Of a DNA stretch of 64,000 bases, positions 55,282-64,000 are shown piece after piece. Numbering within the stretch: the stretch's first letter is position 1; each line of letters opens with the position of its first letter. The position numbers and the translations under genes were made by a program. The notes beneath the pieces were generated by a model, which was not told where the DNA came from, did not search any database, and worked only from the letters and a program-made list of their open reading frames with translations. Source of the stretch: Aedes albopictus. Taxonomy: Eukaryota; Arthropoda; Insecta; Diptera; Culicidae. The DNA lies in contig NC_085137.1 in NCBI RefSeq assembly GCF_035046485.1, positions 501,476,536 to 501,540,535 of the forward strand, written 5' to 3'.

Positions 55282-57170
55282 GAAAAAAAAATATATTTTT
55301 TTTTTGCTAGGTTTCTAGCTGCACTCTGAATAGAGTTGAAACCTCTACATTAGACCTGAAGATACGAAAAGAGTACGTAATCTTTCAGAAGCAGTTTGTC
55401 AGACGTACGCAGAAAATGACATTCATTAAGACACTGTTGCAAACTGTCTCAGAAAGTTACGGTAGAAGATTGGAAAGTTTTCAATTGGTCAGTCAGTCAG
55501 GAATTGCCTATGTAGTGTAATGGTCACACGGTTTGTATATGTCTTCTTGTTTGGTTTTGTAGTAAGGTTCAATATGTTTTCCTCCTCGTTAAGTCAGTTG
55601 TCGTATGTTTGTTTTTTATTTCATCGAATCAGTCGAACCCCGTATGTTAAAATATAGTCGATCCTGTGTCAAATTGTTTTCTTGATTTCGCTAAGCGTTT
55701 CCTATTTCTCTGTGTTCATCTTTTGTTTCCTTACATTGTCATCGGTCCAAAACCCACAGAAGCATGTAACTGAACTTCTCTTATTTTTCTGTTGTGTCAT
55801 AATACCATCTAAGAGATAAACATACGCCAAATTGGTCAGTTGATTGAAATAAAAATTTAAAATAATAAAGATTGCTTGTCTGTTATGTATTCATCCCACT
55901 ACAAATACTATGAAAAATATTCGAATTCGTTCAATTGTCCTATCGGTCCTACCTAGATAAACCATGTCATTTTCTCAATTGTAGCCTAGAAATGTCTACA
56001 TAATCATACACATGTAACGTTGTTCAGTTAATAAAAGCAGTCAGTTTTTGTCCAAAATGTCACGTCGAACGCATTGACGTCAACAATGCGTTTAAGTGTT
56101 CGCACGTTAGCTTCGAATCTATCAGCACAATTAAGTGCTGCAAATCTCCTTCCCACTATTAGTTCTTCGGTCGATTTTAATTGCTTTATTTAAAGAAAAT
56201 ATGACCAACTAATATTGTAAACATTCGAAAAAGCGACTATGACATCAATAAATAACTAATCAAAATCAACCGAGAAACGTGGGAAATAGAGCCCATACAA
56301 CATTTTGACGTGAGCTGGCTGTAAAGGTTCCAAAACCTGTCACAAATCCTATAATACTTTTATTAGGATTTGTAACGATCATCAAAACCTTCTCAAATCC
56401 AACCGACTTGGAACTATTGCTTGGGAATAGACTCTAATGAGCCCCGGCGGATCCTCCATGTTTATCGAGCATGTCTGATGCATATGATCAGCCATACTCC
56501 ATCTGCAGCAGCCGGTTCGTGATGAACCGTTGGAGGCGCATTAAAGTGTTAAAAAGGTGATATGTTTCACTAAAGAACACTACATTACAATAATCAAAAT
56601 GAAACTCCTTCACTTTAATACCGTCAACCCCTGCGAACTTGGCCAGGGATTTCGAGCGCACAAATCTCTTCGTAAACAAAATCAGCACATTCGAACTTCT
56701 TATTTTAAGCTTATTACAAGTGAGCAAGAACAGAATAATGAAATGCACTATGGTTTAAAGCTTGCTTTTTGAGATTTGTGCGTCTGAAGTTTTGATGCAC
56801 TGTTGAAGCTGGATTTTAAGACGTTTGTCCTTAATTATACATTGTTCTTGCATCTTTTTATGCAAACTCGGCAAATTGTAAAATGTATCTTGTATACATG
56901 AATCAAAAATGAATGGCATACCTGTCGTTTTGCTAAGAAAAATTCAGCCGATTACTACTGCATGAATTCAAAATCATTCGAAAAATTTGGAGAAAGGGCA
57001 ATATGTATTGAAAATTAAACATTCATTCATATTCATTCTACCTTCCTCTTAATTTCACATCTTTATTAATTAATTTATTACTCAAATTTGCATCATTCGT
57101 TAACTTTCCTACAACTATCATATGAAATTATCCAACATATAGGCTTCATGCATAATCCATTTCCTTCCAG
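55282..57170. other. End of the 9.9-kb IR intron
   Basis: AT-rich sequence without recognised genes or complete transposons. It ends in TTTCCTTCCAG, a strong acceptor, immediately before 57171. Confidence 0.45.
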
Positions 57171-57432
57171 ACTCCTAAAACTCCACGAACTGGGATTTCT
57201 TCAACGCCACATCGCTCTGCACTACCAGAGGAAACCACCCTGCATCGGTGATAGCCTTTTCGTTCCGGTTTCGATGATCGATGCCATTTTCAGCCTCCAA
57301 CTGATGGGATGGGCTGTGGCACTTGCAATTGTCGGCTTGGCACTGGAAATTACCTGGCAGCGGTACAATGTGCAACTCCGTTCGCTCTTGGGTGGATCCA
57401 ACGGAAAATCCCGAAAAAATAAACAACACTAA
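57171..57432 (+). CDS. Second ionotropic receptor, last exon
   Basis: It continues the IR at 45712-47273 in phase after the 9.9-kb intron. It encodes LLKLHELGFLQRHIALHYQR, then PPCIGDSLFVPVSMIDA and TM3 (about residues 533-562), and ends at TAA 57430-57432. The corresponding part of the first IR reads FRLREFGIQGREHSMLY and SSFIPVSIVDVW, which supports the assignment. Confidence 0.85.
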
Positions 57433-57564
57433 TGGGTAGAAGGATCCGGTTGCAGGTACGTATGTTTTAACACGTACCGATGTTTTATATAAGTCAACGC
57501 CAATTTCATTTCGGTTCAGTAGCGAATTTACAAGAGAGTGATGCAGATCAACCATCGGTAAAAA

Positions 57565-58671
57565 ATGTCTTGCACAGAAAGAGATAGGATCCGGCTGCAT
57601 AGGATGGTGAACAATCCGTACCTGGCGGACGTTAAATTTCTAGTGGGCAGCAAAAGGAAGCGCATCTACGCCCATCGTACGCTGTTATCCTGTTCGAGTG
57701 AAGTGTTCAAAGCGATGTTCGGCAATAAGCGATTTCTGCAGATTCATAAAAATTATCCACTGATTGTCGTATCGGACGTGGAACCGGACATCTTCCTGGA
57801 CGTGTTGTACTACATATACTGTGATGTGTGTGATATTAGCAAACAGAACGTGACATCGTTGTTCAACGCCGCGACGAAGTACCTGCTATACGAACTGCAG
57901 TCGAGGTGTGTGAAATTTATGATCGCGAATATGGAAGTAAGTGAATGGATCCAGATATTCTTCAACGAGTCGCGTAACCGAAGGCTACTAGAAGTTTGCG
58001 AAGACCAACTTGTGAAACGGGCAGTAGAAGTGTTTGAACATCATTCGTTCCTTCAGTTAACGAGTTCGCAAGTAAAGGAAATTATGCATCTTAAAGGACT
58101 CGAGTGTACGGATCGACGTCTGCTGGAAGGGCTCGATCGTTGGATAGAGCATCAACCAGAATCGCAGCGGAGTGAAATTGATTCTTTGCGATTGGATTTA
58201 TCTAGGAAAATCGAGTCTTACAACAACGTCCACGTTCGACCATCAGAGGAAGATCTACAGCCTCACCTTTCCGGAGTGATCATGGCGTCGCGCAATTCCA
58301 TCCTCTACGGAATGGGGATCTACACTGGAATCGACTGTGCGGAAATTGAAGAAGCGGAAGTTTCCCTGCTAATCGAGATCGGTTGCTGCGAGAAGGACAC
58401 CATCAGGAAGTCAATTCAGCTGAGAATACCCGAGAGGGAAACACGGATCACGGAGTGCTTCTTTAACCGGTTACGACTAGCGGAAGGTGATATGATCAAA
58501 GTGAAGGTTCACATAGTGGGAATGCCGTCGAAGTTGCGCAAAGCTTGGTGCGCTGACAGCCGTGATAGGACGTTTATCGTTAACAAAGATGAGCTGAAGA
58601 TAGTTAGTAGTGATAATGCACGTTTTGTAACACCCGTCGCTTATTTGATATATGATCCAGTAGAACAGTGA
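57565..58671 (+). CDS. BTB-BACK protein with PHR-like C-terminus, intronless
   Basis: A single 368-residue frame. The BTB/POZ fold occupies about residues 15-115 (NPYLADVKFLVGSKRKRIYA, HRTLLSCSSEVFKAMF, YYIYCDVCDIS, AATKYLLYEL). A BACK-like helical region follows at about 120-215 (CEDQLVKRAVEVFEH, FLQLTSSQVKEIM, LLEGLDRWIEHQ). The C-terminus (about 240-367) begins SRNSILYGMGIYTG, like the PHR domain start of BTBD1/2/3/6. Such proteins usually serve as Cullin-3 substrate adaptors (family knowledge). The start is fixed by an in-frame stop at 57559. It lies 132 bp after the second IR's stop, same strand. Intronless structure may mean a retrogene. Confidence 0.85.
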   Translation: MSCTERDRIRLHRMVNNPYLADVKFLVGSKRKRIYAHRTLLSCSSEVFKAMFGNKRFLQIHKNYPLIVVSDVEPDIFLDVLYYIYCDVCDISKQNVTSLFNAATKYLLYELQSRCVKFMIANMEVSEWIQIFFNESRNRRLLEVCEDQLVKRAVEVFEHHSFLQLTSSQVKEIMHLKGLECTDRRLLEGLDRWIEHQPESQRSEIDSLRLDLSRKIESYNNVHVRPSEEDLQPHLSGVIMASRNSILYGMGIYTGIDCAEIEEAEVSLLIEIGCCEKDTIRKSIQLRIPERETRITECFFNRLRLAEGDMIKVKVHIVGMPSKLRKAWCADSRDRTFIVNKDELKIVSSDNARFVTPVAYLIYDPVEQ

Positions 58672-58686
58672 ATGAATATAAAGTTT

Positions 58687-58692
58687 AATAAA
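58687..58692 (+). terminator. Poly(A) signal of the BTB gene
   Basis: AATAAA 15 bp after the stop codon, in an AT-rich tail. Confidence 0.6.
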
Positions 58693-58833
58693 TTATTGTT
58701 GTTGAAAAGAAAACTAGCATTTTTTCTAAATTTTTCCTTGCTAACTGAGTAGTACGCCTTTTTGTTTCGACGGTATTCGACATTGAAATTAATTCTTCGC
58801 TGAAACACAGCATTTTCCTGTACTCATCAACTA

Positions 58834-60070
58834 CACAGCGCAACATTTTTTTGTCTCAAGAGCAAACTTATGTGTCTCCGAAGGATTATGGTCCGCTCAT
58901 TTCGAATCCGGGCTCAGATTTGCTCCAACACGTCACAAATTTTAGCTATACCTCAATTTATAGGGCAAAATATCCAATTTTGGGCTTCTTTGACTGCAAG
59001 CCATTAAGCATGGAAATATTTTTTTAGGCAATCAAAATGTAAATTGGTCAAATAACATCTAAATTAACGACTCATGCAAAATATTTCGTTTTAACTAATC
59101 AAATTTGATAGATTTAAGCATTTTATGTAAGTATGAAAACTTGCATGCAACTTTTGGAGGGTGACTTCTATTGAGTTGTCCAAAAAATGTCTCACGAAAC
59201 CTAATGCAAGCCTATCCATATACGTGAGAACAAAAGATGTTTACAAAGTTCTTACAGATAGATTAACACGGGAAATCTGAACACAAACCACTACCACACA
59301 GGAATTTGGATTGGTCAATGGGAAATATCGTACCTAACATAAATCGCTTATAACTATCAAATTCGACTTGGTAAAACGAAATATTTTACATGAGCAGTGA
59401 ATTAAAATTCAACCATCGCGCAACAATAACGACAATGTCGCAACTTGAATTTTTTGCGACATTCTACCCAATGCGACATAGGTTTGTCCCAACTTGAACA
59501 GAATAGGACAAAGATCGTGCACCACGAGTTAAGAGATTTTTAAGGCTTACATTGTGATTTTCGAGCGATAACTTCGAGTCGGTAAACACTGCAACGCTGC
59601 TGAAGATGTATCATCAAAAAGTTTCGATTTTGGGTTGGTAATAATTGATTGTTCACGAGTTGAAAAGTATGCAACAAATTCAGGTTCCGTTTTGTCTGCC
59701 ACAAAAATTTTCGAGATCATGTCATTATCTGTTACCAGTTGGGATAAAGAGTAATCGCCGCGTCTTCTTAGTTGCTTGTTTTGTGCCTCTTTTGTCTGAC
59801 AATTCTCTTCACTGTACATGAGTCGTTAATTTAGAAGTTAATTGACAAATCAACCTTTTGATTGCATAAAAAAATATTTCCATGCTTAATGGCTTGCAGT
59901 CAAAAAAGCCCAAAATCGCATATTTTGCCCTATAAATTGAGGTATAGCTCAAAATTGTGACGTGTTGGAGCAAATCTGAGCCCGGATTCAGATTCAGCGG
60001 TCCAAAATCTGTCAGAGACATATAAGTTTGCTCTTGAGACAGACCAAAAGTTATTTTTTGTTACGCTGTG
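58834..60070. mobile_element. Harbinger-like palindromic MITE, copy C (with insertions)
   Basis: CACAGCGCAACA and TGTTACGCTGTG ends match copy A; flanks are CTA and TTA (imperfect 3-bp TSD). Compared with copy A it has an extra segment of about 150 bp at about 59171-59319 and the hAT-like MITE at 59395-59814. Confidence 0.78.
59395..59814. mobile_element. 420-bp hAT-like MITE, complete copy
   Basis: Ends CAGTGAA and TTCACTG, with a perfect 8-bp TSD TACATGAG (59387-59394 and 59815-59822). It is inverted relative to the copy at 60884. Internal GTTGCGACA/TGTCGCAAC motifs. No coding frame. Confidence 0.85.
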
Positions 60071-60313
60071 TTATGGTTCTAGCTAGGATTCTAAAGTACG
60101 GTCGGGTATATCATATACTTGTAGTTCTTCCTTGAACATGGTTGAGATGTACGTTTCAGAACTAGGGGCTGGACAGTGTCTCATCCTACTTATGGTTTTA
60201 CTGACGACTACCAAACATTGTTAGCTGGTACTGTTCATCAGCGCCATTTTTGATCTGATGCAAAGCACTCTTCAGGTCGTTGAGAGTTGGTGTCGTCAAT
60301 ATGGTGTCTCGGT

Positions 60314-60494
60314 TAACCCTTTCTTTCCCACAAGGTTTTTTGAAATTTAAAAATAGATAAATTGAATTCTAAACGAAGCACTAGAAAAAAACATGCATAG
60401 TTTTGCTTCAAAATATCGATGAAACTGAGAAAAAAATCAATTCTGGGGTGGATCACCTGTGATCCATTGGGAAGATGGCTGCATTAAAGGTGTT
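60314..60494. mobile_element. Possible TTAA-flanked MITE
   Basis: TTAACCCTTTCTTTCCCA on the left and AAAGGTGTTAA on the right suggest a piggyBac-type TTAA target with short imperfect TIRs. Weak. Confidence 0.35.
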
Positions 60495-60883
60495 AACCGA
60501 CCTCCAAAATGAAGAAAGATTACACGATCGCAAAAGAAAGACAATACGCGCGATGTTGCTAAGGACTATCGTATATTTGATGTTTCTCTCGAAACGTTTA
60601 CTTATTGACTAAAAGGTACCTATAAGATAAAAACAAACAACACATACTTCTGCAATGCTCATCGTGGCAGTGCTGCCAGTTTATAAGGAGCGCTCACTGT
60701 TCATCCAACAGAAGGTGCATACATCTAAATTTAGTATTTTTCTTCTATCTTTCATTATTTATTTGTCTCAACAAAACTTTCATTACACGTTTGAAATCTG
60801 TCGTGAGCACCCTATAGGGAAGTTGACGTATTCTGGCCCGAGGCAGGTATTTTGGCCTACCTTGGAAATTTTATTATTTTGTC

Positions 60884-61303
60884 CAGTGAAAAGAATTGTC
60901 GGACAAAAGACGTACAAAACAAGCAACAAAGAAGGCGCAGTGATTACTCTTTATCCCAACCGGTAACAGATAATGACATGATCTCAAATTTTATTGTTGC
61001 AGACAAAACGAATGCTGAATTTGTTGCGTGCTTTTCAAGTCGTGAATAATCGATTATTACTTATCCAAAATCGAATCTGTTTGGTGATAGATCTTCAAAA
61101 GGATTGCAGTGTTTACCGACTCGAACTTATCGCTCGAAAATCACAATGCAAGGCTCAAAAATCTCTAAGCTGGTGATGTGCGATCTTTATCCTATTCTGT
61201 TCAAGTTGGGACAAACTTATGTTGCGTTGGGTGGAGTGTCGCAACAAATGCAGGTTACGACATTGTCATTATTGTTGCGCGATGGTTGAATTTTGATACA
61301 CTG
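60884..61303. mobile_element. 420-bp hAT-like MITE, second complete copy
   Basis: Ends CAGTGAAAAG and GATACACTG, with the 8-bp TSD ATTTTGTC/ATTTTATC (one difference; 60876-60883 and 61304-61311). Same length as the copy at 59395. Confidence 0.82.
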
Positions 61304-61412
61304 ATTTTATCATATAATCTCTACAAAATCTTGGCAATTTTTTTTTTGAAAGTTTCAACAATAAATTTTTAAGATTCCAATAATAATTGCTTAGATTTTG
61401 TAGAGCTTATAT

Positions 61413-61791
61413 CAGGGATGGGATCAATCATTTGCAATGATCTATCTGAGTTCAGAAGCATGCCATCAAAAACAATGTATGGATGAATTTAACCCTGTAG
61501 TTTTATCTGAAAGTTTGTCGAATGACATTAGGGTCGCACACGCATACCAAAGTCGTGAGCGAGCTGTGAAGGCAATTCTCCACGCCGTTAATATAAAATA
61601 CATTTACGCCGTGGAGAGTTGCGTTTGCTGATTTCTGTTGACTTAATTAGTACATTGTTTTACAAAGTACAAAGTTTTAGGTAAAACAAAAATGAAAATG
61701 TGTTCCATACATAGATTTTTGCTACGACGTTTCTGAAGCGAGTCAACAGCAAGTGAATGTAACTGATTGCAAATGAATGATCCCATCCTTG
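61413..61791. mobile_element. 379-bp hAT-like MITE with CAGGGATGGGATC ends
   Basis: Ends CAGGGATGGGATCAATCATT and, inverted, CAAGGATGGGATCATTCATT. The flanking octamers GCTTATAT and GATTATAT differ at one base, consistent with an 8-bp TSD. No coding frame. Confidence 0.75.
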
Positions 61792-62195
61792 GATTATATG
61801 ATGAAATTAATAAAATTCCCAAGGTGGTGGGCCGAAATACCCGTAAAACGGCTAAATAATAAATAATGATAAAATTAACAACAAGATCCAACTAACATTT
61901 ATTGTGAATGTACACGTCAACAAAGCGTCCTTAATACGGCTTGATGCTGAGTTACTGTGTTGTACATATGGATGGAAGCTTCTATGCAAGCCCTATACCA
62001 ATGAATCTGGCGAACTTAATCAGCTTGTACATGCTGTGCGATCAGCTTCTATGCCACCTAGTCATAGCTCTTTTCTCGGCTCCTATGTAACCACTAACTG
62101 AATAACATCTTGAGAAGGCGCCTTTTCAGCCTTTTCGCAGTTGTTAAATAATAGTTTCCACTGGTCCTGATGATGTCCTCGCTGCCACACTGCTA
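61792..62195. other. Unassigned intergenic sequence
   Basis: No gene or repeat recognised. Confidence 0.4.
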
Positions 62196-62455
62196 CCGTC
62201 TACCCCCGTTGGTTTGACCTCATCTAATCTGTACACTTTTTAATTTGACCCTCTCTAATCTGCACATCGTTCAAACTAAAAATGGTGCAAACGTCATGGA
62301 ACGGGGTGAAACGGAACGCAGAACCAAAACAAAACAGCAAAAAGGGTTACCACCAGTGTGTTTTTCGATGCCCATAGGGTTACTAGAAGTTCAAATTAAA
62401 AAATGAACCCCGTTGGTTTGCATGAGGTGTCGTTCAAACCAACGGGGGTAGACGG
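62196..62455. mobile_element. 260-bp MITE
   Basis: TIRs start CCGTCTACCCCCGTTGGTTT and are perfect over 21 bp or more. TA flanks both ends (62194-62195 and 62456-62457). Starts CCGTC like elements A and B. Confidence 0.85.
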
Positions 62456-62474
62456 TATATATAAATAACATAGA

Positions 62475-63516
62475 TCAGTTGTCAGCTAGCACTCGATCTA
62501 TACGGTTGCTTTTTGCAGTTACTCTCTGTGCTGTTCTATTGTGATTCTAACAATGGGTGGCGCACGACAAAATACGCTGGTCGTTGATTTTAGCGTTTTG
62601 CCAATCCGACCTAAGGCAGCAGAAATGCATAAGTTCTTGATCAACGAAATTAAGTTGGACATGAAAACAGTGAAAACCCTTCAACTACATAACATCCGTA
62701 GGAATGTTCTTATTGAGCTGTGTAATCTAGAGGTGGCCCAACATCTCGCCGCAACGCATCATTTGAAGCACGCCATTGTGATCGAGAATAAAAAAATTCT
62801 CATTCCTGTCTTCCTGGAGGACACAGCAATCAACGTTCGAGTGCACGATCTACCGCCAGAGATGCCCAACGCAGAAGTAGCTGAGCACATGAAACAATAC
62901 GGCAAGGTAAAATCTGTATTACGAGAAGTTTGGAAGAAGTTCTTTCCTGGGACACCAAACGGAGTTCGGGTTGTGCGCATAGAATTAGATCATCATATCC
63001 CTTCCTACATCCAAATTAAAAATGAGAGGACAACTGTTACGTACCAGAACCAGCCTGTCACCTGCCAAAACTGCGGAAAACGTGCACATCCCAATTTAAA
63101 GTGCTCCGAAGTACCAAAAACAAAACCTCGAGTTGAACCTGAACCGACGCAATCTAATGGAGCACAGCTGCAGGCAGCAGCTACGGAACAAAACAGTAGA
63201 GCTGACAACAATGCAGGAGCACGAGAGCCGAAAAGAAAACGTGATTTTTGTTCGGATACATCACCAAGCGGAACGAATAGGACAAGCGCAATGGAAGTCA
63301 CCACTGAGAAGGAGAATTTGGATGAATGCGGTTTCGATAAAAACACTGCTACAGGGGAAGAATGGTATACTTATACCAATAGGAAGCTTGATCGTGCAAT
63401 TGAGAGAAATAATGAGTACTTAAAAAAATGTGACCTAGTTATAAAAAAGAAATAAATTATCAGAGATGAATGCCCTTTTAGGGTAAAATCTCTTTAAATG
63501 AATAAAAAAAAAAAAA
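62475..63516 (+). mobile_element. Complete ORF1-only retroposon
   Basis: The unit starts TCAGTTGTCAGCTAGCACTC, carries one open frame, then AATAAA (63501) and an A-run. It is flanked by a 12-bp TSD AAATAACATAGA (62463-62474 and 63517-63528; the first As may belong to the tail). TSD plus poly(A) is the mark of target-primed reverse transcription. No reverse transcriptase is encoded. Confidence 0.85.
62553..63455 (+). CDS. LINE ORF1-like CCHC nucleic-acid-binding protein
   Basis: 300 residues from ATG 62553, the first in-frame ATG. An N-terminal RRM-like region (residues about 1-150: RNVLIELCNLEVAQHLAAT, NVRVHDLPPEMPNAEVAEH, QYGKVKSVLREVWKKFFPG) is followed by a CCHC zinc knuckle CQNCGKRAHPNLKC (CX2CX4HX4C), a Pro/Gln/Ser/Lys-rich disordered stretch and a charged C-terminus. 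The form matches ORF1 of jockey- or L1-like mosquito LINEs, which binds the element RNA. The frame is open throughout, which is unusual for a dead copy. No ORF2 follows; the poly(A) comes 45 bp after the stop. It may move using another LINE's enzymes or be a young copy. Confidence 0.75.
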   Translation: MGGARQNTLVVDFSVLPIRPKAAEMHKFLINEIKLDMKTVKTLQLHNIRRNVLIELCNLEVAQHLAATHHLKHAIVIENKKILIPVFLEDTAINVRVHDLPPEMPNAEVAEHMKQYGKVKSVLREVWKKFFPGTPNGVRVVRIELDHHIPSYIQIKNERTTVTYQNQPVTCQNCGKRAHPNLKCSEVPKTKPRVEPEPTQSNGAQLQAAATEQNSRADNNAGAREPKRKRDFCSDTSPSGTNRTSAMEVTTEKENLDECGFDKNTATGEEWYTYTNRKLDRAIERNNEYLKKCDLVIKKK

Positions 63517-63529
63517 AAATAACATAGAA

Positions 63530-64000
63530 AATAGCCCGTTTTGTTTTACTCCAGACAAGGCTTCATAATTGTGCCACAAGAAACCTTACCCAACTTCATC
63601 TTGCTGTAAAAGCTTGTGAAACGTCAAACGCACTAATGTTTACATTGAACAAGCTGTGTGGTTGCGCCAACATATTCTTCTTCACAGCTTCTAGCTGAAA
63701 GAGTGTTCTTTAAACGGCTACGAAGCGCTGCTGTTTTGTGATTTGGCAACATTACAAAACGTACTGTATAAAAGCAGCTGTTGTAGTGGCTGGGACTCTT
63801 ACTCGATTTGCACATCTTCCGGCATTGAATTAAAGTGCAATAAAAGCAACCCAAATAATTTCATAGCACATACATGGATAGCTGTAAAGAATTTGTGTAG
63901 TAGCTATATATCCCGCTTAAAGTTTGTTTTGATAATAATGTTTATATCCGACAAGCTGTGTTGGTAAACCAACAGTTTCTTTATTACAGCTTCTAGCCGT
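63530..64000. repeat. Right edge with a ~50-bp direct repeat
   Basis: ACAAGCTGTGTGGTTGCGCC ... CACAGCTTCTAGCTG near 63648-63699 recurs as ACAAGCTGTGTTGGTAAACC ... ACAGCTTCTAGCCG near 63951-64000. The spacer has no recognised gene. It could be part of an LTR or a tandem array continuing outside the window. Confidence 0.4.

Overview
The window looks like a transposon-rich piece of a culicine mosquito genome, most likely Aedes and probably Ae. aegypti. Signs are short spliced introns (57-76 nt), very long TE-filled introns, a tRNA-derived SINE that matches my memory of the Aedes Feilai family, an intact RTE-clade retrotransposon with JAM1-like features, and dozens of MITEs with clean target-site duplications (TSDs). 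No prokaryotic signature is present. Identifications rest on reading the sequence and on remembered family features; no database search was run.

Host genes are few and all on the + strand. (1) 3110-4004: the last three exons of a ClC-7-type chloride/proton antiporter. (2) 16543-18601: a complete four-exon ionotropic receptor (IR) of the Ir75-like type. (3) 30577-30777 plus 44420-44948: a proposed secreted superoxide-dismutase-like protein that keeps the copper ligands but lacks the zinc loop. (4) 45712-47273 plus 57171-57432: a second IR whose last intron is 9.9 kb. (5) 57565-58671: an intronless BTB-BACK protein with a PHR-like C-terminus. Genes 2 and 4 are paralogues with the SOD-like gene between them.

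Layout: 1-13.3 kb is dominated by a degenerate 12-bp minisatellite (core GGAATTCC) in two blocks of opposite orientation around the ClC exons. The second block is split by a nested insertion (5965-9677: element in element in element, with a solo LTR) and by a Feilai-like SINE. 18.7-27.0 kb is a TE nest holding an RTE with an intact ORF2, itself interrupted by a 1956-bp near-perfect foldback element. 27.4-28.1 kb is a diverged ~160-bp tandem repeat. 30.8-44.4 kb (proposed SOD-like intron) holds three identical 265-bp MITEs with 7-bp TSDs, a large TA-flanked element carrying three tRNA-like cloverleaves, and two further complete terminal-inverted-repeat (TIR) elements. 47.3-57.2 kb (IR intron) holds RTE, copia and I/LOA-type relics. 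58.8-64 kb holds more MITEs and a complete-looking retroposon that encodes only a CCHC ORF1-like protein.

The host genes do not form a pathway. The strongest leads are the zinc-loop-less SOD-like protein, the ORF1-only retroposon, the three identical MITEs and the tRNA-bearing foldback.
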